A stretch of 23,022 bases of DNA from a virus. A program made the position numbers and the translations under genes. How positions within the stretch are numbered: the first letter of the stretch is position 1; each line of letters begins with the position of its first letter. The stretch is from the IMG/VR virus record IMGVR_UViG_3300024999_000415, positions 1 to 23,022 of that record; one strand, 5' to 3'. Below, in pieces: positions 6,629 through 12,570 of this stretch. The notes beneath the pieces were generated by a model. That model was not told the origin of the DNA, made no database searches, and was given only the letters and a program-made list of their open reading frames with translations.

Positions 6629-8152
6629 TTACTTTGCAGTTAAGAGTTGTGGATTTTCTTTTATGTATTCATCATAGTATTGCCATCTGAGTGGTTCATT
6701 TGTAATTGGATGTTTACCTGCTGATCTCTGAGGGGTTTTACAACTTCTACCTATATTTCCTCTACATATATTATATTTCCCTTCAGCTTCAATTTGAGAA
6801 TCAAATATTTCACCAGTTGTTAAACATATTATTTTCTTTTTATTGGAATCTTGAGCCTTTTTAATTCGTTCTAATTTACCTTTTTTAATATCATAATCGC
6901 ACCATCCCAATTCTGACCCTTGTTTGAGATATTTAGACATTGTACTTGAATGTAATTTTAATATATTGCCTATTTTAATTGTAGAGCGAATTCCTTTGTT
7001 CCATAAATTACATACTATTTTAACAAGATTTGAACATGCATATTCATGACATTTCAGCCAATCTATATCTATATCTTTAAAATTAAGTAATTGTGGTAAC
7101 TTTGATTGTAACATATTATTTCTTATCCATTCCATTTCAGACTTGTCACAATTAATTCTTATAATTTCAATATTATGCTCTGCACACAACCTATCTTTTT
7201 CATCATCAATAAATTTACTTTCTTCTTTAGTTTGTCCACTCAAACTATTGTCTCTATTATGCCAACCTCCATCCATTTCAACACCATATTCTTTACCATT
7301 TATCGAAAAGTAAAAGTCTATAGATCCTTTTCGTATTTTACCTTTAAATTCATATATTAACCAATCATAATATTTTTCTGCTTCAAAATCTTCAATTGTT
7401 TTTAGATCCTTAATTTGATCTAAAAAATTAAATCCAAATTTATTTGGATAACTCATTCCATCCCCACATTTATTACATGTAAAACCAAGTCTATTTTTAT
7501 TTGTTAAATTTCTAATAATCATAGGTTTAATATAGCCACATTCTGGACATTTGCACTTTACAGATTCTCCTGAATCTTTCGAATGTTTATATGCATCATT
7601 TATATCTACAAAGTAGCTTATATACTCTGAGGCAGTTGTCGCTACATCGTTAATACCTTTAATTATAATTTTATTACGACATACTGGACAACCTTGTTTT
7701 TTTATCAAGTTTCCTTCTGATGTTTTATTAATGCAACCACAACCTAGGCAGATATATTCGTAACCTTTGTATTTATGATCATCTCCTTTATAAAATTTAC
7801 CACGTATTTGTTTTAGTATCCTAAGAAAATTATTATACTTTACTTCTACTAATTGGTCAACTTCATATTTAAACGAACTTTCATAATAATTTGGTTTAAC
7901 TTTTAAAATTTTACCAAATTTACATTTTAATAAATTTCCGGTTAATATTTCGAATGGTTCATTTTTATATGTAATATTTAAAGTTAATACATTATTTGTA
8001 TTATTTTCATAGCAATCGATTATTTTGATATATCCTTCTACTTCTTCATAGATAAATCTAATATCAAGACCAATACATTCTTTCCACTTTATACCCCTAT
8101 AACTACTTCCACTTTCCCATCTTGGCAAATCATCTAAAAATACTTCTCTCAA
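6629..8152 (-). CDS. Vsr/EDxHD-like homing endonuclease with zinc ribbons
   Basis: 507 aa, beginning at a TTG. A GGAGG site lies 12 nt upstream inside a hairpin. The N-terminus (YEEVEGYIKIIDC, LTLNITYKN) matches the beta-rich module common in phage homing endonucleases. Zinc-ribbon Cys pairs follow: C135xxC138, C155xxC158, C202xxC205 and C226xxC229. The nuclease core is PD-(D/E)XK/Vsr-like: Asp279 in SIDF, then VEMDGGWH with Glu292, Asp294 and His298, as in I-Bth0305I-type enzymes. Residues about 380-415 look like an HTH. Residues 438-495 form a NUMOD1-type DNA-binding module (IICLTTGEIFDSQIEAE, ending RWQYYDEY). It is likely an active free-standing homing endonuclease. The terminal NPQLLTAK echoes the neighbouring GIY-YIG gene. 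Confidence 0.85.
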   Translation of the reverse strand: MREVFLDDLPRWESGSSYRGIKWKECIGLDIRFIYEEVEGYIKIIDCYENNTNNVLTLNITYKNEPFEILTGNLLKCKFGKILKVKPNYYESSFKYEVDQLVEVKYNNFLRILKQIRGKFYKGDDHKYKGYEYICLGCGCINKTSEGNLIKKQGCPVCRNKIIIKGINDVATTASEYISYFVDINDAYKHSKDSGESVKCKCPECGYIKPMIIRNLTNKNRLGFTCNKCGDGMSYPNKFGFNFLDQIKDLKTIEDFEAEKYYDWLIYEFKGKIRKGSIDFYFSINGKEYGVEMDGGWHNRDNSLSGQTKEESKFIDDEKDRLCAEHNIEIIRINCDKSEMEWIRNNMLQSKLPQLLNFKDIDIDWLKCHEYACSNLVKIVCNLWNKGIRSTIKIGNILKLHSSTMSKYLKQGSELGWCDYDIKKGKLERIKKAQDSNKKKIICLTTGEIFDSQIEAEGKYNICRGNIGRSCKTPQRSAGKHPITNEPLRWQYYDEYIKENPQLLTAK

Positions 8153-8164
8153 TTCTCTTCTTCT

Positions 8165-8210
8165 CCTCCTGATCAGGGAGGCGTAGCTACGCTATGTAAA
8201 CTTGCAAGTT
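8165..8210 (-). promoter_or_regulatory. Palindrome cluster with RBS-sequestering hairpin
   Basis: In the minus-strand transcript CCTCC (8181-8177) can pair with the GGAGG ribosome binding site (8169-8165) of the 507-aa endonuclease around a 7-nt loop. Immediately 5' are two perfect 12-bp palindromes, GCGTAGCTACGC (8181-8192) and AACTTGCAAGTT (8199-8210). The core CCTGATCAGG (8168-8177) is itself a 10-bp palindrome. The block is much GC-richer than its surroundings. Hairpin masking of the ribosome binding site is known for phage homing endonuclease genes such as I-TevI; its use here is inference. Confidence 0.6.
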
Positions 8211-8248
8211 CTCACCTGTTATATATTTTATTTATTACTTATTAATAT

Positions 8249-8929
8249 TTAAACAGCAACCAACAATGAATATTTATAACTTATGTATTCATAAAACTTA
8301 TTCATTTCCTCTTCGATTGCCCCTTTGTACATATTCATAAACACAGTTGGACTATCTTTATAACTTTTTAGATTGTATAAGCCATTTAAATATGTATATC
8401 CAGATTTTATAAAACCAAAACTTAAACTAGTGCTTCCTAGATAAGCCAAATAATCACAAGCTTGATAGCAATATTTCTCTATATGTTCTAGTGGATTCAT
8501 ATGTAAGATATCATGAGTTGTTTTACTAACATAAATTAGATTTAATAATTTATTGCTACCTCCATACACTAAAGGGAAAATATGGTGAATATCTTGTACG
8601 GAGAACAATAATGGAATCAATCTGTCTTCTTTTAACTCTGTATATCTCTCGGCAAACTTAATAAATCTTCCTTTTTGTTTATTATTAAAATATTTCCTTG
8701 AAAAATCATCTTTTTCACTAGGTGGATTATCTCTATCATATTGATCATAAACGTTTGCATCTCCATTCCAAAAGTTTCCGTGTTTTAATTCAAATTCATT
8801 TATTTCTTTTGTAATATCTAAGTTATAATTATCTTTGGTATATTTAATCATCATACTTCTGCCATAATTCCTAAGATCCAGATTCCTAATATAAGCATCT
8901 ATATGTATTAATCCTATTCTATCTAACAT
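8249..8929 (-). CDS. HNH endonuclease
   Basis: 226 aa with an AAAGGGG ribosome binding site 10 nt before the ATG. Residues 113-143 carry an HNH motif: DIHHIFPL (His115, His116), GGSNKLLNLIYV (Asn130) and SKTTHDILH (His139/His143), in the usual order and spacing. There is no flanking CxxC zinc pair, so the fold would be of the metal-only HNH type. The N-terminal 100 residues are charged and helical and the C-terminal region is Tyr-rich, probably for DNA contacts. As the first gene of the three-endonuclease nest, lying in tandem with the Vsr-like and GIY-YIG genes, it is most likely a homing endonuclease. A host-directed nuclease is the alternative. Confidence 0.8.
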   Translation of the reverse strand: MLDRIGLIHIDAYIRNLDLRNYGRSMMIKYTKDNYNLDITKEINEFELKHGNFWNGDANVYDQYDRDNPPSEKDDFSRKYFNNKQKGRFIKFAERYTELKEDRLIPLLFSVQDIHHIFPLVYGGSNKLLNLIYVSKTTHDILHMNPLEHIEKYCYQACDYLAYLGSTSLSFGFIKSGYTYLNGLYNLKSYKDSPTVFMNMYKGAIEEEMNKFYEYISYKYSLLVAV

Positions 8930-8998
8930 ACAATAATTCCCCTTTAATTATATTTTATTTTATCAGTTTTGTAATAATATATACATCTAAAATATTAA

Positions 8999-9385
8999 CT
9001 AATCAAAATAAACAATCTGTTCTTCCTTTGGTAATCTAGATGAACATAAATGTGGTTTAATAGTTTGATTTAAAAAATCTAAACTTATAGCACTATCAAC
9101 AAATACTCTGTCACATCTATGCCCATTACAACCATCCGTAGCAGGTACGACTCGATATGTATCACCATTTACCATTTCAACTTTAAATTCATTTTCATTT
9201 CTTTGAATTATTTTAATTTCCTTGTACTTAAACTCACTAATCATTCCATTAAGATATTCATTCGCTTTTTCGATGGTTGTTGCAAATACTAAATTTCTAA
9301 TAGGAGATTTATCATCCTTAGAAATACTCGATAGTGCTTTTAATGCTTTCTGTCTCAGTTCTTTATTACGATCAACCTTTTGCAT
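8999..9385 (-). CDS. Conserved-looking small phage protein, Walker-B-like C-terminus
   Basis: 128 aa, with a GAGGTGAGAG ribosome binding site and a strong promoter about 30 nt upstream. The region NGDTYRVV (73-80), then GHRCDRVFVDSAIS (88-101) and a SRLPKEEQIVYF end, resembles the part of terminase/SF2-like P-loop proteins running from the strand before motif II to motif II. There is no Walker A in this protein, so it is not an ATPase on its own. It could be a relic or a dedicated small family. It is the promoter-proximal gene of the long leftward operon, suggesting early expression. Function unknown. Confidence 0.75.
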   Translation of the reverse strand: MQKVDRNKELRQKALKALSSISKDDKSPIRNLVFATTIEKANEYLNGMISEFKYKEIKIIQRNENEFKVEMVNGDTYRVVPATDGCNGHRCDRVFVDSAISLDFLNQTIKPHLCSSRLPKEEQIVYFD

Positions 9386-9414
9386 TTATTCTCTCACCTC
9401 GCTTTCTTGTCCTT

Positions 9415-9444
9415 ACTATATCACTAGCAAATTATATTGTCAAG
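9415..9444 (-). promoter_or_regulatory. Sigma-A type promoter of the long leftward operon
   Basis: Minus strand TTGACA (9444-9439), a 17-nt spacer, and TATAGT (9420-9415). It starts about 30 nt upstream of the ATG at 9385 and downstream of the terminator at 9473-9503, so it opens a new transcription unit. Confidence 0.85.
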
Positions 9445-9472
9445 GATAATTTTATTTTTATATTTGTAGGAG

Positions 9473-9503
9473 ATTAAAAGAGGAAGGGAATTTTACTTCC
9501 CTT
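9473..9503 (-). terminator. Terminator of the 9.5-11.8 kb operon
   Basis: AAGGGAA (9484-9490) and TTCCCTT (9497-9503) form a 7-bp stem with a 6-nt loop. On the minus strand a CCTCTTTTAAT tract follows. The hairpin overlaps the stop codon of the 34-aa gene and lies just before the next promoter. Confidence 0.7.
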
Positions 9504-9597
9504 TATTCAATTTCTCTCGGTATTTATCTTTAAGATATTTATAGCACCAAGCTCTACCTTGCTCGGTATATTTACCTTGAATGAATGTGATGCTCAT
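9493..9597 (-). CDS. Tiny ORF, 34 aa
   Basis: The frame MSITFIQGKYTEQGRAWCYK continues for 14 more basic residues and ends in NKGK. Its ATG overlaps the stop of the 100-aa gene as ATGA, so it is probably translated by coupling rather than from its own ribosome binding site. The composition (Lys/Arg/Tyr-rich) is protein-like. It is the last gene before the operon terminator. No family recognised. Confidence 0.55.
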   Translation of the reverse strand: MSITFIQGKYTEQGRAWCYKYLKDKYREKLNKGK

Positions 9598-9896
9598 CTA
9601 CTTTTCCTCATTTCTTCAAATTCATTCATGCAATCAGATTTTACATATAAAATAATTTTGTTTATAAACTCTTCAGTTAAATCAATGCTAATTGTAAGGT
9701 CTTCCTCATCTTCATCATAAACTCCAATATCATTTTCAGATATAATATACTTAGTTTTTCTAATAAAATATTCTTGTGGTATTTTACTTTTGGTTGTTAA
9801 CTGAGCTTTTTGCCATCCACTAAAATAAAAATCTACACTCTCAATATTTCCATTTAAAACCTTGTTTAATACATTCAATATAATAGTTTTTAACAT
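9594..9896 (-). CDS. Unrecognised small protein (100 aa)
   Basis: 100 aa with an AAGGAGAATGATTAA leader before the ATG. The ribosome binding site lies in the short gap after the upstream stop at 9912. The N-terminus is hydrophobic and helical (LKTIILNVLNKVLNG) but too polar for a clear transmembrane segment. The middle is strand-rich with an acidic EDEEDL cluster. No known motif. It is part of the operon driven by the promoter at 11830-11858 and is translationally coupled to the 34-aa ORF. Confidence 0.7.
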   Translation of the reverse strand: MLKTIILNVLNKVLNGNIESVDFYFSGWQKAQLTTKSKIPQEYFIRKTKYIISENDIGVYDEDEEDLTISIDLTEEFINKIILYVKSDCMNEFEEMRKSR

Positions 9897-9911
9897 ATTT
9901 AATCATTCTCC

Positions 9912-10514
9912 TTACCCCTTAAATCTAAATAAAAATTCTTTTTCTGTAGGTAATTTATCTAAATCAAAACCAACAATTAATTTTACAGGATAATACACAG
10001 AATCTAAAACGGTAACTGGTTTTAAATTCTCTTGCAAGAAGTAAAATCTTTCATTTTCTTCTAATGGATCTTGATTAAATCCTTTATATACCTCAAACGT
10101 GTTTTTATCTAAATCAATCACATATGCCCATTCACATGATAATGAATTATTAGCAAAACTAAGACTATTATTTAGTTTCAATTGTCTATTGGATTCTTGA
10201 ATCAATTGAAGAATTTTAGAACTAGTATCTCTTGAATCTTCAGGATATAACTCTTTATGCTTATTCGAGACTTCCATATTTACAAGTTTTTCATTTGGAG
10301 CTAATCCTGATTCAATCCACATTTGTTTTAACTCTTCTTCTGTAGCAAAACTTAATGTGTCAATCTGATTTTCAAACTTTGATCTATCCATATCATTTCG
10401 TAAGAAATCTAATATATCTACTCCTTGACCACTTGGTTGACCATCCCATTGACCATATTGAGCAACTTTGTATTCACCATTATTAACTACACAAATTAAA
10501 TGTCTTGTTCCCAT
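9912..10514 (-). CDS. Conserved MGTRHLI-type protein
   Basis: 200 aa with an AAAGGAG ribosome binding site. The N-terminus MGTRHLICVVNNGEYKVAQY, followed by GQWDGQPSGQGVDIL, matches a recurrent uncharacterised family found in phages, bacteria and fungi that begins MGTR-LI-VV-x-GEYKVAQYGQWDG. The family's biochemical role is unknown to me. The rest is mixed alpha/beta with no transmembrane segment or catalytic signature. It sits in an operon with two transglutaminase-like proteins. Confidence 0.75.
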   Translation of the reverse strand: MGTRHLICVVNNGEYKVAQYGQWDGQPSGQGVDILDFLRNDMDRSKFENQIDTLSFATEEELKQMWIESGLAPNEKLVNMEVSNKHKELYPEDSRDTSSKILQLIQESNRQLKLNNSLSFANNSLSCEWAYVIDLDKNTFEVYKGFNQDPLEENERFYFLQENLKPVTVLDSVYYPVKLIVGFDLDKLPTEKEFLFRFKG

Positions 10515-10529
10515 TATTGCATTTCTCCT

Positions 10530-10742
10530 TTAATTACCCATCTCTGCTTCAGATTCTTTTTCCATTCTCAAAGACATTTCAGAAATCATTTCCTCAGATA
10601 TCTTTCTAATTTCAATCCATTTTTCTAAACCTTCATTTGCTCTAATCATATCAGAAATATCACCATTGGCAATAATTGAATAGAATCTACAATATCTTTT
10701 GTATTGTTCTTCTGTGTAAGAAAATTTGTTAGTTTCTTGCAT
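10530..10742 (-). CDS. Unrecognised small helical protein (70 aa)
   Basis: The start is taken as the ATG at 10742, because the GAGAGGAA ribosome binding site is only 2-3 nt from the upstream in-frame ATG at 10751 but about 10 nt from this one. The product is almost entirely helical and acidic at its C-terminus (EEMISEMSLRMEKESEAE). No motif recognised. It is tightly packed between its neighbours in the same operon. Confidence 0.65.
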   Translation of the reverse strand: MQETNKFSYTEEQYKRYCRFYSIIANGDISDMIRANEGLEKWIEIRKISEEMISEMSLRMEKESEAEMGN

Positions 10743-10757
10743 AATTATCATTTCCTC

Positions 10758-11129
10758 TCATTTATACTCATCCTTTAAATTACCATTCTCATCATAATAT
10801 TCTTCACTAGGACTTTTTACCTTATGCCAAGGCCCATACGTCTCAAACTTATTCATCATAGCAACCATTTTATCAAAAGTGTATTCTTTTACAGTCTTTG
10901 GATTAAATAAAGCATTATGCACTTCTACACTGAACTCATTTTCAAATATTTCATCTCTAATAATGTTCCCTTTTCTGCACCAAGCATGATCAATCATCTG
11001 AAATGGAGGATGTCTATTAGTAATATATCCATGGACCAAATTCCAATCGGGATGTCTTAACGCAAACTGTAAACTTAATTCATAGCATTCACCAATTTTA
11101 GAATGATTGATCTTAATATTATCGTTCAT
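10758..11129 (-). CDS. Transglutaminase-like cysteine protein with intact triad
   Basis: 123 aa from the ATG at 11129. The GTG at 11138 overlaps the GGGAGAG ribosome binding site, which also spans the stop of the upstream gene, so it is not the start. The layout GECYELS (Cys15), HGYI, IDHAW (His48) and NIIRDEIF (Asp59) follows the Cys-His-Asp order of the transglutaminase/papain-like fold seen in small phage proteins. Such proteins can be peptidases, amidases or crosslinkers. At 123 aa it is a minimal version. The adjacent 223-aa gene has the same layout without the cysteine. The fold call is from motif spacing and activity is not certain. Confidence 0.6.
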   Translation of the reverse strand: MNDNIKINHSKIGECYELSLQFALRHPDWNLVHGYITNRHPPFQMIDHAWCRKGNIIRDEIFENEFSVEVHNALFNPKTVKEYTFDKMVAMMNKFETYGPWHKVKSPSEEYYDENGNLKDEYK

Positions 11130-11134
11130 CTTAA

Positions 11135-11806
11135 TCACTCTCCCATTTCCTTATTAATTAAATTTTGTAATTCAGTTCTACCATTTGCCTCTCTTACCCC
11201 TTTACGAATATAAGAAGGATGATTAGGATATTTTGAAATTAATTCTCTAAATATCCTTTTTGCATTTTCAGAAGTATCTGGACTCCCAACATAATAAACC
11301 CAATCATAATTAATTTTACCGAAGAAACATGATTCAGAAAGAGGTTTTTCTTTCTTCCGTATTTCAGCAATTTTAACAGCAAGTTTTTCTTTAAAATTAG
11401 GTTCAGTCATATCAGTTTTCATCATTATGTCAATTTCTTCAGGGAATTGCATTACATCCACAACGCTGCTCCCATTGATTACTGTCCAAGCATGATGACT
11501 AGGAAATGTATTACTAAAAGGATAAATTAACCAACCAGAAAAGAATTTTGCTTCTAAACCTATTGCATCTGCAATTTGAAGAATAATATCGGAACTTGTA
11601 TAAGCATTGCCCATTTCAAATTTACATTGATCAACAAGTTTAGCAAATCGAAGTATATTAGGATCAGTTTTATCTAATTCTTCTGTATATTCAGAGTTAA
11701 ATACTTGTAATTTACTTTTTGATGAAACTGGGAATAATTTACTTCCAATAATATGTTTTTGTCTTTGTACAGTGAATTGTATTTTATTATCATCCAAAAT
11801 AATCAT
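11135..11806 (-). CDS. Transglutaminase-like protein lacking the catalytic cysteine
   Basis: 223 aa; GGAGAGTGATTAA precedes the ATG at 11806 and a consensus promoter lies 24-52 nt upstream. Residues 64-118 read MGNAYTSSDIILQIA, then FFSGWLIYP, then HHAWTVINGSSVVDVM. That is the GxCY...G...HAW...D plan of transglutaminase-like proteins, with His105 and Asp117 in place but Ala68 where Cys is expected. It may be a regulatory or structural partner of the neighbouring Cys-bearing protein, or the real nucleophile may be elsewhere (Cys61 is 7 residues earlier). First gene of its operon; the stop overlaps the next gene's ribosome binding site. Confidence 0.6.
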   Translation of the reverse strand: MIILDDNKIQFTVQRQKHIIGSKLFPVSSKSKLQVFNSEYTEELDKTDPNILRFAKLVDQCKFEMGNAYTSSDIILQIADAIGLEAKFFSGWLIYPFSNTFPSHHAWTVINGSSVVDVMQFPEEIDIMMKTDMTEPNFKEKLAVKIAEIRKKEKPLSESCFFGKINYDWVYYVGSPDTSENAKRIFRELISKYPNHPSYIRKGVREANGRTELQNLINKEMGE

Positions 11807-11829
11807 TTAATCACTCTCCTATTGTACTA

Positions 11830-11858
11830 ATTATAGAGGACGAGTATATGATTGTCAA
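11830..11858 (-). promoter_or_regulatory. Perfect-consensus sigma-A promoter
   Basis: Minus strand TTGACA (11858-11853), exactly 17 nt, and TATAAT (11835-11830). It drives the six-gene operon from 11806 down to 9493. It directly follows the terminator at 11863-11898, so the operon is insulated from upstream transcription. Confidence 0.9.
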
Positions 11859-11862
11859 AAGG

Positions 11863-11898
11863 TAAAAAATGAGGGAATCTTCATACAAAGACTCCCTC
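11863..11898 (-). terminator. Intrinsic terminator upstream of the consensus promoter
   Basis: Stem GAGGGA/TCCCTC plus TCTT/AAGA with one mismatch (11871-11898), followed on the minus strand by ATTTTTT (11870-11864). Confidence 0.85.
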
Positions 11899-11915
11899 TA
11901 AGGATAAAAGAAAGA

Positions 11916-11945
11916 GTGTAAAGTATGTGTAAAAATGTGTGTAAA
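11916..11945. repeat. Three phased GTGTAAA direct repeats
   Basis: GTGTAAA occurs at 11916-11922, 11927-11933 and 11939-11945, i.e. spaced 11 and 12 bp, close to one helical turn each. This phasing fits protein-binding iterons as well as repeats within the candidate sRNA. Confidence 0.6.
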
Positions 11946-11965
11946 ATGAATTACTTATATTTGTT

Positions 11966-11994
11966 ATGATATATTATTTTAGGTATTATGGCAA
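11966..11994 (-). promoter_or_regulatory. Candidate promoter of the small RNA
   Basis: Minus strand TTGCCA (11994-11989), 17-nt spacer, TATCAT (11971-11966); each box has one mismatch to consensus. Confidence 0.5.
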
Positions 11995-12046
11995 ATAAAT
12001 TTATTTATTACTTTATAAATAATAACAATAATTTAAAGAATATATC

Positions 12047-12287
12047 CCAAATTGAGCGTCAAGCGAAATTTGGTAAGGTAATCTTTTGGCACAAAAGTTA
12101 CCGCACGTTCCTTCTCTCGTTTCGTTCTTCTTTTCTTGTATCTTTTAAATTAATTTAATCATTTTTACCATCTCTCTTTCTTATTTGCTCTCCCAAAAGG
12201 TAATACTAGCAGGATAGGAGAGAGTATCCTTTAAATAATGAATGGCCTATCCATTACTCCTGCTAGTTTTGTGTATATTTCAACACA
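12047..12287. other. Structured, gene-free region
   Basis: No credible ORF is seen in 11899-12343. Within it lie a CCAAATT/AATTTGG stem (12047-12073); a long stem GGTAA-CTTTTG paired with CAAAAG-TTACC with one bulged T (12077-12102, 3-nt loop); a purine/pyrimidine-skewed stretch to about 12180; a perfect 10-bp stem ACTAGCAGGA (12205-12214) with TCCTGCTAGT (12258-12267) enclosing further short pairings; and a TTGTGT/ACACAA hairpin (12268-12287). This could be a non-coding RNA, an origin or a packaging/recombination site. The sequence alone does not decide. Confidence 0.5.
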
Positions 12288-12288
12288 A

Positions 12289-12323
12289 GAAAATCCCACT
12301 CCTTAAATTAAAAGAATGAGATT
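12289..12323 (-). terminator. Terminator after the 44-aa ORF
   Basis: Arms 12292-12301 and 12314-12323 form a 10-bp stem that is perfect in the minus-strand RNA only because two pairs are G-U (they are C/A mismatches on the plus strand). It is followed by ATTTTCTTGT. Confidence 0.65.
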
Positions 12324-12343
12324 CTATCTATTGAAATATTAAG

Positions 12344-12478
12344 TTATTTATTTATTTTAATGCTTATAACTCCATTTGAATTCTTAAATAACTCAGGATT
12401 ATTTTCAAATATTTTTGGTAAATTTTTAACCAATTTTTCAAATAGTAAAGATTGTTCTTTTGTTAATATTGTACACAT
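12344..12478 (-). CDS. Small ORF, 44 aa
   Basis: Starts MCTILTKEQSLLFEKL and ends GVISIKINK. The ATG at 12478 has a textbook AAAGGAGG ribosome binding site 9 nt upstream, which is the main reason to call it real, and a terminator lies 20 nt after its stop. The middle (KNLPKIFENNPELFKNSNG) looks like a short helical domain. No family recognised. Opposite-strand frames here are shadows. Confidence 0.65.
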   Translation of the reverse strand: MCTILTKEQSLLFEKLVKNLPKIFENNPELFKNSNGVISIKINK

Positions 12479-12510
12479 GATAATCTTCCTCCTTTATTGT
12501 GATTTGTTAA

Positions 12511-12540
12511 GGAGTCATCCAAAATTAATTGGACAACCCT
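12511..12540 (-). terminator. Hairpin, possible terminator after the Bro-N gene
   Basis: In minus-strand RNA GTTGTCCA (12537-12530) pairs with TGGATGAC (12521-12514) including two G-U pairs. It is flanked by GG/CC and followed by only a weak T stretch. Its core is closely related to the terminator at 14064-14093. Confidence 0.45.
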
Positions 12541-12570
12541 AGTGATTATAATAATATTATTTATGTATTA

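Larger units (their letters stand above)
11863..11959 (-). ncRNA. Candidate small RNA, about 95 nt
   Basis: A promoter-like pair at 11966-11994 would start transcription near 11959, and the terminator at 11863-11898 would end it, with no ORF between. The 5' half carries three TTTACAC repeats in a pyrimidine-rich, unstructured stretch that could be a base-pairing region. The 3' half is the terminator hairpin, as in many bacterial sRNAs. Inferred from signals only. Confidence 0.4.

Noticed and set aside
1-8270. 17-bp match between the window start and the 3' end of the HNH gene (TATAAATATTCATTGTT)
   Set aside because: At this AT content one such match in 23 kb is expected about by chance.
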